Source: Trichoderma breve (lineage: Eukaryota > Ascomycota > Sordariomycetes > Hypocreales > Hypocreaceae). From it: a DNA stretch of 64,000 nt. The stretch's first letter is position 1. Each line of letters starts with the position of its first letter. The notes under the pieces are model-generated. The model did no database searches and was not told the DNA's origin. It saw only the letters and a program-made list of their open reading frames with translations. The translations under genes were made by a program, and so were the position numbers. This document shows positions 36,201-47,911 of this stretch, piece by piece. Location of the stretch: the NCBI RefSeq assembly GCF_028502605.1, contig NC_079232.1, positions 3,472,001 to 3,536,000 of the forward strand. The letters are read 5' to 3'.

Positions 36201-36640
36201 TCCTTCTTACGCTGCTTCTCACGCTCCTTCTTTAGCTTTTCCTTCTCTGCCTTTGTGAGTATCCTGCCGGGCTCCTCAAGGTCATCCTTGCCATCGTCCT
36301 TCGCAGCCGAGGCCGGAGCAGGCTTGCCCTTGCCACCCTTGCCTTTCTTCTGCGGCAGGGCAAACTCATCGTCGTCTAGAGATGCCTCAACCGGTGCCTT
36401 AGCAGACAGGTCCTCCGCCACGGGCTCAGGTGCCGGCTCCTCGTCCACAATGCCCTTCTTCTTGCGCTTCTCCTTGTTCTTGCGCAACATGGCCATCAGA
36501 CCGCCGCCACCAGCGGCCTCGTCATCTTCGCCATTCTGCTCGGCGGCAGGAGGAGCATCACCAGCCGGGGCGATGCTCTCTCCCAATTCCGCCTCCCAGT
36601 CCTCCTGGGCATTCTTGTTCCCCTTCTTCTTCGGCGCCAT
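33247..36640 (-). CDS. FUN12: Translation initiation factor eIF5B
   Basis: GTPase that promotes 60S subunit joining at the start codon. Exons: 36640-36197, 36129-35626, 35560-33582 and 33490-33247; 1056 aa (yeast 1002). The first ~465 residues are low-complexity Lys/Glu/Ala with several acidic blocks, characteristic of eukaryotic eIF5B and dispensable in yeast. The GTPase domain starts with the P-loop GHVDTGKT (471-478), followed by DTPGHE (G3), NKID (G4) and the SAHTGEG G5 region. Domains II-IV follow; the C-terminal [18 protein letters not shown] helix is the eIF1A-binding end. The last intron donor is read as GTAAGT at 33581, giving [12 protein letters not shown]. The ATG at 36640 begins [10 protein letters not shown], matching the family. 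Confidence 0.96.
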
Positions 36641-37393
36641 GTTGGTGGTTTTTCGTCGGTGGTGGAAAGGGCGAAAAAAAGAGGAGGGGCAGTGCAATTA
36701 GAGAAGAAACCCTAGAAAATGAAATTCAACCCCGCAGTGATGAAGAAAATGGGGGAATGGGCAAAGATGGTTCTCCAAAAGGAAAAGAAGAATGGGAGAA
36801 CAATGCAATGGGAGAAGAAAAAAAAAATCAACAGAAAAAAAACGGCCGGAGATAATACTGAGCTGTCCCGCACTAATCGCCCGCCACTTGTTCTGCCCGC
36901 CCGTAAATTGTTTGTGGTGGTTAGACGAAAGCCTTGTAAGTGGGTTGGCCTTTAGGCTTCGCTTTGCGGGGCAGATGGAGACTTTCTGCTTGGCATCTAT
37001 TACTGTATATGGGACACGAAAGTTTGATGGCTTCACTGTTTGCTCTGGTCTGCGGCGTACGGAGTGTCTGTCATCTGCTACAGTTTTTTATGTTAATGCA
37101 GAGACGAGCAGATGTGTCCTTTGGAGCTATTCAGTGCTAACCAAGATATGTGCACATATGTGAATCACAAACTACCTAGTACCCACTCGAAGCAACGTTT
37201 GCACAAGTATTGGACCCTTCAACAAACAAGAGGGCTCAGATATACTTCTATTCTAGAGGCAGGATGATGACAAAAATCAACAGACTTACTTGATATCATC
37301 GCTTGTGAAAATATCAAAGACCAAAATCGTGGTCATATACAACACCAAGGCTGCTCATCCGTTTTCGCCTATACCTACAAAGTTGACAAGCCT
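36641..37393. other. Intergenic between eIF5B and MMS1-like gene
   Basis: Promoter and 5' UTR of eIF5B and the 3' flank of the MMS1-like gene, both on the minus strand. The interval 36715-36845 is A/G-rich on the plus strand, that is CT-rich on the eIF5B sense strand, as expected for a strong promoter. TACGGAGTG at 37058 is a copy of the recurrent motif. Confidence 0.5.
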
Positions 37394-40300
37394 TTACAAT
37401 GCCGGCGAGACAAGAAACTTGATAATATCATAGCCCAGCTCAACGTACTTTTCTCGCCGCCTCGATTCGCCCTCGTTTTTGAACTCAGCAGTGTAGCTCC
37501 CTCCCCCAATAGCATCGAGGTGGCTGCAAAACAATGCAAAATTGGCCTCGGATCTCACAAGCCTTTCCAGAATGTGCAAAGTCAAACACCGTTTCAGCAT
37601 GTCTCCGTCAATGTGCATCATCTTTGGACTTGGTTGCAAATCCGGATCCATGATATCGACCTTTTCATCGCGATGCAGTATGTTGAGTGAAACAATACCG
37701 CCTTTCCTCTGCGCCAATGTCTGGACCGTGAATAAGAATCGCCATAGCTCAAAGCTAAGCAGCGAAAATTGGCGCAATGTGCCGTCTAAGGAGACGCCAA
37801 TGATATCAGATCCATCATGAGTGATCGGCAGTGTCCCATAGTGTCGTTGAGTATTGTCTACGAGCCATGGTGGCCTGCTGTGGGCTCGCGCGAATCTCCT
37901 CACTGAGGATGCTAGCATGCCCTCAAATACGACGTCAAGTTCCTTGTCCCGTTGCCCAAAGGGAACCCAAACCCCTGCGATGACACCTCCTTGGTCCGAT
38001 ATGAGAGTCAAAGGGAACCGACCGTGGCCGTCTGTCGGGTCACCGATGTCTATCATATGAACCGATCGCCTAGAGACCTGGTCGCCATGGATGAGCTCCA
38101 TGGACTCTTCATCTGTTGCGGACTGGTAGTCAATGACTTCCAAAGAATGCAGAGCCGTCAGCGCAAAAAGCTTGCCCCTTGATACACGTAGAGAGATTGC
38201 TGGGGAATCTAGCTGGAATTCCTTCACAGGCTTCAGTTTTCTCTCCACAAGGTCGAGGACTTCCCAATGGAGTGTGCGGTCGACGCAGTATATCAGTCCT
38301 TCTGCGTCCCCTGTGATCGAGAAGATTTCACCAGGAAGACGTTTTTTATATCGTGTCCAGTATCTCAATTGTCTGCTGTCGGGCTCACCCGGGCGAGCAT
38401 AAAACTTTTCCGTAGATACGATGATGAGCTCTCCGCCTTGTGTAGTTACGAGAATAAAGGGAAACGTCTTCCCATCTTTCTTGTATAACCATTCATGCAA
38501 CCCGAATATCTTATCGCCGAGACGGCCAAGGCCAGAGATATACTCAACAGGGTTTCGATCCTTGTCGGTTGCAACGGAGATTATCAGTCCCGTCTCTGGG
38601 TCAATAAACAGCAGAGTGGACCTATCGTCCATAACCATCGCAACAACCAGACAGTTCAACGTTTGTGAGAATATAATTCTTGTTGGAGTACCCTGAATAG
38701 GAATAGACCTGGGCACATTTCCAATGTGAGGGCCGAAGTCAGCCATGAGCAGCCTTGAGCCAGCGAGTATTAGAAGGGATGTATGCCCATCTTGCCCAGA
38801 GAGATTTTGCGGGATCCTGTAAATAGAATGGATCAGAGGCGAGGGCATCGCCGGTTCGCTCGAATCTGTTGGCCATATAAAATGTTTGTTGGTAAATTTG
38901 CAATCCTCCGAGGAGAAGTTGCTAAGCAGGATCAGCTTGTTATCACAGCAAGCAAAAGCCGTCGACGTTCCAGTGTAGGGGATTGAGGACGGAAACACGT
39001 CAACCCGTGATCCTCCAATGACTTCAGAACTCCATATCAAATTGTCTGGAGATTGATCAGATATTCGAGCAGAGATAAGGCTTCCGCAGCGAGTTCCCAG
39101 AACAAGATCAACCTGGTCCGCGCCCTGGTGAGCCACCGAGATGCTCGTCAGTGCCTCGAGTTCAGCACCACCACTTTCGTCTACTGTCCATGTCAGTATC
39201 ATGTCAATCCAAGTTCGTTGAAGCCATGTCAAACGGGGTGTAAGACGTACCATTGCTAGATGTGGTGATAGGTTTTGACACAATAGCCTCTCCAGATGTT
39301 GAGTAGATGGATATCCATGGTACCCCATTGTACATGGAAGCAGCGACAATGAAATTGTTGCTCGAGACGGCGAATATAGAAACGCATGTTACTTCGCCCT
39401 GTGCATCCCAACTCCCTATCATGGAAAAATTGATGCCCTCGGCCTTCATAGCATGCAGCCGAGAGACCTCTCCAACGTGCGTGGAGAATACGGCGGTATG
39501 TCCAATGCAAAAAGCATTTTCTGCAGTGGCATTGGGTATACCAAGGACTTCTGCAATGACACATCGCGAACTGGCCAGCAAGTCAGAATTACGGTCTAAA
39601 ATCGCCACGAGCCTAACGGAACACCTTACCTTGTCGTAGGAGTAGCCACATTAATGGAAACTTCAGTAATTTGAACGATAGTCTCCGATACTTGAATAGT
39701 ATGAAGAGTCCTGGACGCCAAATCGAACGGCGTGTCTTCGGCTGGTACGGCATCGACTTGATCCAGACTTTCTGAGAACCGAAGAACAACTGATGAATGA
39801 GGTAGTGCCAATAGTCCATAAAGCTCTCTCTCGTTGTTGCGCTGTGCTGTAAACGTCCATGCTTGTCTAATTGGCTCGCCCGTTTCGATATCCAGGCCAA
39901 TCCGAGCCTGTATTCCCCATCTCCATTGTACTACACTTCCTCTGAGGCCCCGACCAGATGCGGTGAAAATGCTGTCTTGTTTGCGCATCTTGGTTTTTTT
40001 TTGCATTGTTGACCTGGACTGCGCTGTTTGAAGATCCGTATTGTTTCCGTGCCAGCTTGAGTATTCGTTCGTCGTTGTCATATCAACGACAGGAGACCAA
40101 TTGGGGAGGATGCTAACTTGCTGGAGATCCTCACGAGGGGCGAGCTAAAAGGAAAGGAAATTTGCAATGTCAAAATAGCTCACGATATATCTGATACTGC
40201 TCAACGAGAGCTTACCTTCCAAATGCCGCCCGGGCCAGAGTCTCCGCCAATCATGAGAACGTCGGAAAAGATGTCATACGCCAACGTGAATGCCGTGTCA

Positions 40301-41693
40301 ATATTGGCGCCTAGGCATCCAACATTGGTCACCGAAGGGAGCAGTTCAGTGGCGTCAATTTCGATATGAATAATTGCGCCATCTTCACGGGCTAGATAGA
40401 TGATATCTGTTTTTTCAAAGTACTTCTTCCGGCGAAAGGGTCTTGCCCAGGCGACCCAGAGCGGCTCGCCAGTACCATGATACAACGGAGTGCGCGCAGG
40501 AGGCTGCGTCGGCAACGATTCGAATTCCGGCGAGCCTGAAAGCGCATACTTTACAATTCCGATATGGAACTGGGAAACAGCGAAAAAGGCTGTTTTGAAT
40601 CTGATCGGAATAAGCAGCAATGGCATCCTATGCTCCTTAGGCAGTCGGGTGCCTGTCCTTTCTTCGGCAAAAATGAGCTGGAGGTCTTCGCCTAGCTCCC
40701 ATTCATACGTTGCCATTCGGGAAACAGGGGGTCCACGACTCCTCTCCCTTCGAGCCACGATTAAGATCAAGATGATATGATAGTCATCCTCACGGCGAGG
40801 GAACAAGAACTCCAATTTGTGGATGGCTCCGCTCACAGCACGGATGCGTATGGATCTGATGGGTTCGATAGACCCTAGTTCTGTGTACTGGGCGTTGAGC
40901 TCTGACAATGGTTCCAACTCGTAGACCACGAAGATGCCCTCTGGACTCGCCGCAGCCATATATCGCGAAGATGGGTCCACGGCAAGCTGATATCCCAAGT
41001 AAGGCAGTAGCCGCGGGTTATCATATTTGGTTATGACAAATTCTAGCGTGTGGTCAGGCCCCTCTCTGAGAAAGAGGAAAAGCAGCTGACAAGACTCTAG
41101 CATCAATACGAGCAGCTGTGGTGGAAGCGAGCGACTTTGGAGGTCATTAAAAATCCCATGTGCACCAGGAGACAGCGGAGAAGACGGCGGCTCTGGTTTG
41201 ACGGCAACGCCGTACGGGTCATCGTCCAAGCCATGCTCCAGGTTGTCGCCGAGAACAACAGCGTTTCGAATTCGGAAGCCAAAGTCAGACTTGCGTATAA
41301 CATCATGGACCTGGCCATCTCTCCCAAGTTGACTGATTTGGATGAAATTTTCCTGATAGATGTCAGCCAGAGAAGCGATGGGATAGTATCAGAAACCCCA
41401 CGGCTAGCCTAGGACAATGTGACTTGGACGCAGTAGAATAGCTTGTCATGACGGAGGAGACTTACACCAATGAAGGCAATATCATTGTGAGCGCTAGAGC
41501 GCAGTCGAACGGGAAGCACCCATCGAACTACAGGGCTTTCAACAATGGTCTGGGATAGAATACCGCAGGCGGGTGGCTGTGGCAGAGGTTCAGAGGCCAG
41601 CTGTGGTGCGGCAGAAGCCTTCAAGGCAGCTTGTAGGTTGACAGTTTCGGTAACCCATTCACCATCTCGCAGAACTCTAGTTTGGAAGGCCAT
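37394..41693 (-). CDS. MMS1/DDB1/CPSF-A type beta-propeller protein
   Basis: A 1329-aa protein of the DDB1/CPSF160/MMS1 superfamily. Five exons: 41693-41466, 41352-40216, 40144-39630, 39570-39251 and 39183-37394; all junctions keep frame. No catalytic motif or membrane segment is present. It consists of repeated short beta-strand blades (for example YMAAASPEGIFVVYELEPLS, WKVSSR-type blade ends) through about residue 1150, then a helical C-terminal region. The N-terminal half resembles the MMS1-N domain found in yeast Mms1 and in fungal proteins annotated as MMS-sensitivity or thermotolerance factors. The C-terminal half resembles CPSF-A. Such proteins act as adaptors for cullin-RING ligases (Mms1-Rtt101, DDB1-Cul4) or in RNA 3'-end processing. 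Which role applies here cannot be told from the sequence. Confidence 0.8.
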
Positions 41694-44600
41694 GCTGTGA
41701 TTATCTTATCGCAACATCATCCAGGACGGTGAGAAGATAGGGGGGACTAGGCGAAGCAAGTGACTCAAGATCGGTGCAACTCTCTTTCTGCTTACACTAA
41801 TCAACTAGGACGGCGGATGGTTGGAATGAGCGTATAATATCAGGACAAGTCACACAGCCAGAAGCGCATTTTACTTGTTGCTTTGACTCAGTGGGACAAT
41901 GTCGTGATCATATCGGCCAACGACTAGATATAAGGCGAATAGTGATGCTAGTGCAAGGCCGGGTTGAGCTTAGGCACTCTCTGATGACGCCGATGTTGGT
42001 ACGTGCAGTGCTCACAGCGTTTCTCGATCTAACTGAGAGGCGATGAAGGCGCTTATGTCTGGTCTTGAAGAGAACATTTACGCCAAGCCAAAGGCAGCGG
42101 TTCGGGCTAGAAGCGACAGAGTGAGCGGTTTTCAGGCGAGTCACGGCTAAACCAGGCGAGATTTTCGGAAGAAGGAAGAAAGAGGAAGCCCAAAGAGAGA
42201 AGCTGGCCAAAGGATGGATGAGAAAAGCTGGAGGCAGCAGCTTGGAGGTGCAGAGGAAGAGCTCACTGGTGGCTGGCCTAAGCAAGATGGGTAACGTCAA
42301 AAACAGACCAAAGACGTCTCGGCCAACATGTACCAGCTACAGAGGTACCGTGCAACTCGGGTTACTTACGGAGCAGAGTACCTAGGAGGAATTGGCTACA
42401 AGCAACGGCCAAGGTGCGCCCGCAAGTACCAGAGCTATTCCTCAAGGACGGCATCAAAGTGCCAGAGCGACGAAGAAGCTGTCTGCCATACACTAACAAT
42501 GTACCTCGAGCTGTACAAAATGTGGAGTGGGGCCGCGGTTGGGTGCGTGTATCCACCACTCGACGCTACCCACTCTCTTGTACTGCACCAACATCAACTA
42601 CAGGCAGTACCAATACTAAGCGATACATGGGTAAATTTGATATATGACTCGGCTCTGAGCCTGGCTCATCTCAGTGTACATATTCAGGAATATTTGTCGG
42701 CTGTTGCAGACATAGAATTGGTTGGTTATAAAGCCGGTTGTCTTCAGTATCGTTCAAAGCTGAACAACCGACTTGAGCGGGAGAACCAAATTTCATGTGT
42801 AATTGGGCACATCTATATCTGTCTACTAACTTAGTATGCAGTAGTAGGGATGCAGACAAAATCCTCCCCTCACATACAGGATCTAGTAGAAGCAAAGCAA
42901 AGCGGTCAGCTGTGTCCTCTTTGTTATATATACCAGTTCCCAAATGCTACCTAGTACGATCCTTCGATAGTACGTATTCCCGTGGCTATATGTATGTCTC
43001 AGGTGTGAATGCCACCAGAATGCCAAGAGGCAATACATGTCGTAAATCGTGACCAGCATATCCCTGACAAGCTGACCTCCATAATTGTATATTCGTAGAG
43101 TAAGGTAGCCTTGAAACGGTCTCTAAAAGCAAGTACCTCGGGGTTGCCTATATAACTACAGTTGCTAGCACTCGAGTCAGCCTCTCACATTGACTAGTTA
43201 CCGTATCGGGCATCTAATTTGGGAGAAAATTCTTGTGGCTCGAGTTCAAGTTTACTGACTTAACCAGATCCATTCAAATACGGGTAACAAACACAGATAG
43301 CTATCTGTTCTCATTTACTGAAAAGACACAAGCATTAGTCTCTTTTCTTGCATTGGAAGAGTGATCAACAGCGTGGCAAGTGGATAAAAACAATGCTACG
43401 ACACGCGGTCTTTGAATTGTAAGTGAGGGTTTTCTTGATTTATGGTGTAAAACACGGGTTTAGCCGCCACGTTGTGGGTAGTGACGGGTCAGATTTGGGC
43501 TTAAGGGGGGGCACATCATAGGCCGAATGCTCACTTATAGAATCTCCATCATTCGATTCGACCTTTCCTACAGCACTCCCTTTCCTCCCTTGGCTAATTT
43601 GATCCCATTGCTACAAAGTACATGCAACTTTGAACAGGCAATCCATGGACGTGGGGTCTTTTCTCCCTGATTTCCCTGCCACCCTCAATGATGAACGTGG
43701 CACGAGTGAACGGAGCCTTTATGCATGCCCCTCCTCATCCTTTCTTATCACTGACTGAGAGGTAATAGTCAAAGAGTGTCTCTCTGGTCTCCTTGCAGAG
43801 ATCTCGAGTCATGCATACATATACTGTTGCAGTACATCTCGGCTACTTCGCGTAACCAAAGATAGGATCTTGAAAAAGCAGTTATTAGCTTTTCCACAGA
43901 TATCTTAAATAACCATGAGAATTATTAATAGATTTGCTACATACGACTGTCGAACCCGACTAAATAAACTGGTCATAGACATTTGGACACTATCGAAAGA
44001 GTCTTTTCAAATTTATTTTAGTACCCATGCTGTACTCCATTTCTCAAGCATAACTGTATGTATGTAGCAAAGGTAACTCATCCATGTCTACATGGACTTG
44101 GCATTAATGGAAGTTTTGGGATCATGTTTCAATTAGAGAGCTCAGGGGGTGGGAGAAAACAAAATATTTGTTCACCCAAAGACGTGTTAGACTGCCTAAG
44201 CCTAGAACCATTCACTTCCACCCTACCGAAAACCAGGACCAATCGTTTACATAGTGGCTGTTGACTAGACATTGCGCGTATATGTAGGAATGCAGCAGCA
44301 TATATGCAATGAGACATCAAGTATGACGGCGCTTGTCACATATAAGGTAGGGTAGCACTGCTAAATTTCTACTTCCATTAACATCAATTATTAGCTATGA
44401 ATCTACCACTCGCATCTAACATGGGCCGATGAGCACCGTCTCTTGAATCTCTTCACATCTCATCATGGCTTCCTATGGAGACTATTGCCAACCACTTGCT
44501 GCAGCCTTCCCTGGCCGTCTCCACTCGGTGAGCAACGAGACAAGGATCTGAAGCTCAAAGGGTGCAGAGCCTGGCCAACCAGCGGCTCCCATTGGTGGGT

Positions 44601-45389
44601 CTTTGTGAGAAGACGGGCTTTCCGCGTTGTTGTGGTTTAAACCTGGTTCCCTGCCTACCAGCCTTTAGAAATGCAAGTATGTCGCCATATTCAAGTAGTC
44701 ACAGTACTAAGGCAAAACTTGGGTTGCTGAAGAACATTTGGACATAGTGTACGTATGAGGCACACTAGGAATTCCATGAAAGACAGGGCAGCTTTCAATG
44801 ATTAACTAAGTAGAAGCCTTGATAAAGTCTCCCAGCTTTGGATTAACGCTGCGAAGATTCTTAGCCCAACATCTGTGGATTTACGTACCTAGGTAGATAC
44901 TCGGTTTAGTTGTCTCATGTTTTTTTTTTTTTTCACATCCACCACATGGGCCTCTAAGAACTAATATTACTTGGTCATGTATACACCCAAGCTTATATAC
45001 CCTTACTGCCACTCTCCGACCTCCCGTACTTACTAAATAACAACATTGCTATAAGAATTGTAATTTTGATACAGAAGATTGAGGACGCTGATTCTCCGCT
45101 TTACAACCTTCAACAGCTCCTATTTCGGAATTGGTCGACGACCTGATAAAACAAATATTACCAAGATATAAAGGAATTCTGCAACACTAGGTCGCAAAGC
45201 ATGCAACAATTCTTATTGCGTTATCCAGCCATTCAGTCAGCCTGCCTGTCATAGTCACCAAAATATTATCTTTCACATCCGCCTTGACAATCGAAGCCAC
45301 GGGCCCCTATTTCTCCTTACTACATATAAGGTATCAAAGCATCTAAAGCATCTCCAACTTCATATTCGCTATATTATACTATCTAAGTT
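41694..45389. other. Gene-poor AT-rich island
   Basis: A 3.7-kb stretch with no supported gene. The open frames at 41908-42300 (minus, no ATG start) and 42328-42834 (plus, 168 aa) have no recognisable domain, no intron signals and irregular composition. From about 43000 the DNA looks visibly richer in A and T than the flanks, with many stops in all frames. I looked for terminal repeats, tRNA genes and transposase or reverse transcriptase motifs and saw none. It merges to the right with the degraded gene. Confidence 0.55.
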
Positions 45390-47273
45390 CTATTGCATTA
45401 ACTTCTTGAACCCTCCTGTCAGCTGTAGAAAAATGCGAACAATTCGAGGCTCCCCACCACGCCCACACGATACCTGCTGTTGCAGCCATTCATCTGCCAA
45501 TCCCTCAAACCCAATCCCCCCTTTCTTCCATTCCTCCATCATATCAACCCATCTGCCACTCTCCGAGCCCTGCCTCCATTCAGCCATCTCCTCGTCAATC
45601 ACCATCTTCCCCAACTTACCACCTGCTATTACTAGCAATGCTGCAACCGTCTGCTTCAATACGTCTGTTCCACGACATCTCCCCCACTCAGCCTCTCTCC
45701 TACCCGATTTCCGGTCATCCCTTGATATAGGTTGGCATACTGCTACCGGGAACCTACATGTCTGGCAGGTTCCGTAGCCTTCATCTGCCTCTTTATCTTC
45801 GCCCTCGTCTGCATCTGCATCTGTCCCTTCTTTCTCTTCTCCATCAAGACCCGATAGCTTGTTCACCAACGTTGTAAATCTCTCAGACTCATTCCACATC
45901 TCACATACTCTCGCCGAGTGTGTATAGCATGACTCGCTCCAAGCATATGCCCTGCATAGCTGGCACTGGATTGCTCCCTCGCCCCATTCCTGAATCCTTG
46001 CCTAAACCGCCCACCAGTATAAATCCATATCCTTATAGCGCTTTAGTTCCTCTGCAGCATCGTCCAGAGCATCTTTAATATATCTTTCATATGCAGAGTT
46101 AATATCCACCTTCATCTTCTCCCTTCTATACCGCTTCTGCTTCCTTCTTACTGCTGCCACGTAGTTAGCAGTCGAGTCCCAATCATCCCACTGCTGCAGG
46201 CTTAATGCGTTTAATTCGACCTGCCGCCTCTCTATTGCTTTGAGCACCCATGCTTCTTCCACCGCCATGTCCAGCTGGTAAAACACCCGCAGCATAATCA
46301 TCACCTACCGCGAATCCCACCACATCGGCGACATAAGCCATTTGCCCACTTCTAGCCCGCCCAGGACCAGCTTGCTGTTAAACTGGGTTCAGCTGCCGTC
46401 TTGCCAAATCTTTACTTATTGTAGAAAAGTCATCCCAGACAGCAGCTAAAACGTTAACATCGCTAATATTGCATATACTACCACTAGGTAGAACCTGCAC
46501 CACTCATCGTCTATCCGATGCCATGCCCTGTCATCCCCACGCCGCTCGCCCTCTCCGTCTGTTTTCTCCCACATAGGACATCGAGATCGCGGTAAGCAAC
46601 ACCCGCCGCACCACGGAACCTCTCCGTAGCCTCCAATTCCTCTGTCTTCAATATCAACTAGTGCTTCCCGAAGACGAGACTCAATAAGGCATGCCATCTC
46701 CTTCGCCAGCCTTTGGCAGTCAGACATTACGTAGTTGTTGCAGGTTATATCTCGGTAAAGAAAGCAAAGCGGGCATCTGACAGCCCATCGCTCTAGCTGT
46801 TGCTGAAACGCCATCCCGCCATCGTCAAGCCTCCGGTCATCCTACCAATCTCTCCACCTCCTGGGGTCTTGCCGCCTCATTTCCGGCTCGAGGAACCACT
46901 CATACCATTTATATAAATCATCCTCTAACCACGCCCCAATTGGCTTAACCATTTTATAGTGAATCAGCGAGTTTTCCAGTGCGCCTTACAACACACTGCT
47001 TGCACGTGCCGATTCGGGTGATTGTTATATAAGAGGGAGCTCTCGTAACGGATGATGGCGATAAAGTTGCTGACGCTGGTGAGGATAATTTAAGCTCTCT
47101 CTAGTCTCCTCTCTTCCATCTTCTATCAATAGTCGCCCTAATGCCGTGCTGGAGTTGGCATCTGCTTGTGTACCTGCGGATGAGCAGCCAGAGGAATAAA
47201 TCGATGCAAGAGTTGTCTTTGGGCGTTTATTTGCCTTAGGGAGCTGCTCCTTATCTAATGCCCGTTTAAGCAT
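45390..47273 (-). pseudogene. RIP-like inactivated gene for a Cys-motif (putative zinc-binding) protein
   Basis: One continuous reading frame of 628 codons, from an ATG at 47273 to a stop at 45390, is interrupted by eight premature stops: at 47025, 46986, 46842, 46446, 46416, 46389, 46305 and 46002 (lowest base of each codon). All lie in the same frame; no frameshift is needed. Seven are TAA or TAG, one step from CAA/CAG by C-to-T in a CpA context; the eighth is TGA (from CGA or TGG). This is the signature of repeat-induced point mutation. The protein had a basic N-terminus, two related Cys motifs (C-x2-C-x7-C-x7-C near 46775 and C-x2-C-x8-C-x7-C near 45965), a CCLPRSRC motif, Trp-rich segments, a charged helix and an acidic stretch. 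The style recalls fungal repeated proteins found next to RecQ-like or mobile elements, but I cannot name the family. Confidence 0.75.
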
Positions 47274-47911
47274 TGTTACCTCCTGGATTGGCTATCGCGG
47301 TCTATTATTTATTATTTGGCTTAGTTGATTTTTTAAAGAAAAAAGAATCGCGGATATGTTGTTGCTTCTTAAGTGTTGAGAGAAGAAAGTCGGTCAGTAA
47401 CATGATTAAATGGCAAATCGGCTATTATTACTAGGTAATAAATACCCTTACCCTAGTAATTAAGCTATACCTTAATATAGGGCAGATATAGCTTGATATC
47501 CCTGTATTAGATCAAAGATAATCACCTGTCTACTTACAGACGGGTTCAATCCGAGACTCCTGCGGTTGGGCAGCTTTCATAAGGCCCAAGAGACCCAGAT
47601 TACATGGATATGAGATACAAGTACATGTTATCCACATGCAATTGTAATTGTGCCCAACCAAGTATTTGCCATCCGATAAGTATATAAAAAATCATTGTAT
47701 TTGGCAGTATATAACGAAATGAAAAGGAAATGCGTATACGTTGTTAATTGATGCTGTTATAGTATGTAGACCGGTGGCTGCTTGTTTTACATGTGACCCG
47801 CCAAAACACAATGTACTTACTACAGTAGCTCCAACGAGCAAGCAAACGTCACGTCACCAGCACTAGCCCGATTCAAACCTCCCAAGATCAAAAAGCACCC
47901 AAATCTAGCAC
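47274..47911. other. AT-rich flank of the degraded gene and TBC gene promoter
   Basis: The left part (47280-47560) is AT-rich and contains a perfect 9-bp inverted repeat (47427-47435 and 47452-47460, 16-nt loop). The GGGTTCAATCC string near 47545 resembles a tRNA T-arm but has no partner arms. The right part is the presumed promoter of the TBC gene. Confidence 0.5.
47427..47460. repeat. 9-bp inverted repeat (potential hairpin)
   Basis: ATTACTAGG and its perfect complement CCTAGTAAT are separated by 16 nt that include CCCTTACCCTAG-like sequence. It lies 150 nt upstream of the degraded gene's start. It could be a remnant of an element end or a chance hairpin in AT-rich DNA. Confidence 0.5.

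Noticed and set aside
41908..42300. 130-codon minus-strand frame upstream of the MMS1-like gene
   Set aside because: Opens with TTG rather than ATG, Arg/Ser/Leu-rich without domain; more likely leader sequence.
42328..42834. 168-codon plus-strand frame with ATG
   Set aside because: Irregular composition, no domain or splice signals; at the edge of the AT-rich island. Left uncalled but worth a homology search.
47535..47575. GGGTTCAATCC string resembling a tRNA T-arm
   Set aside because: No A-box or acceptor partner within 100 nt on either side.
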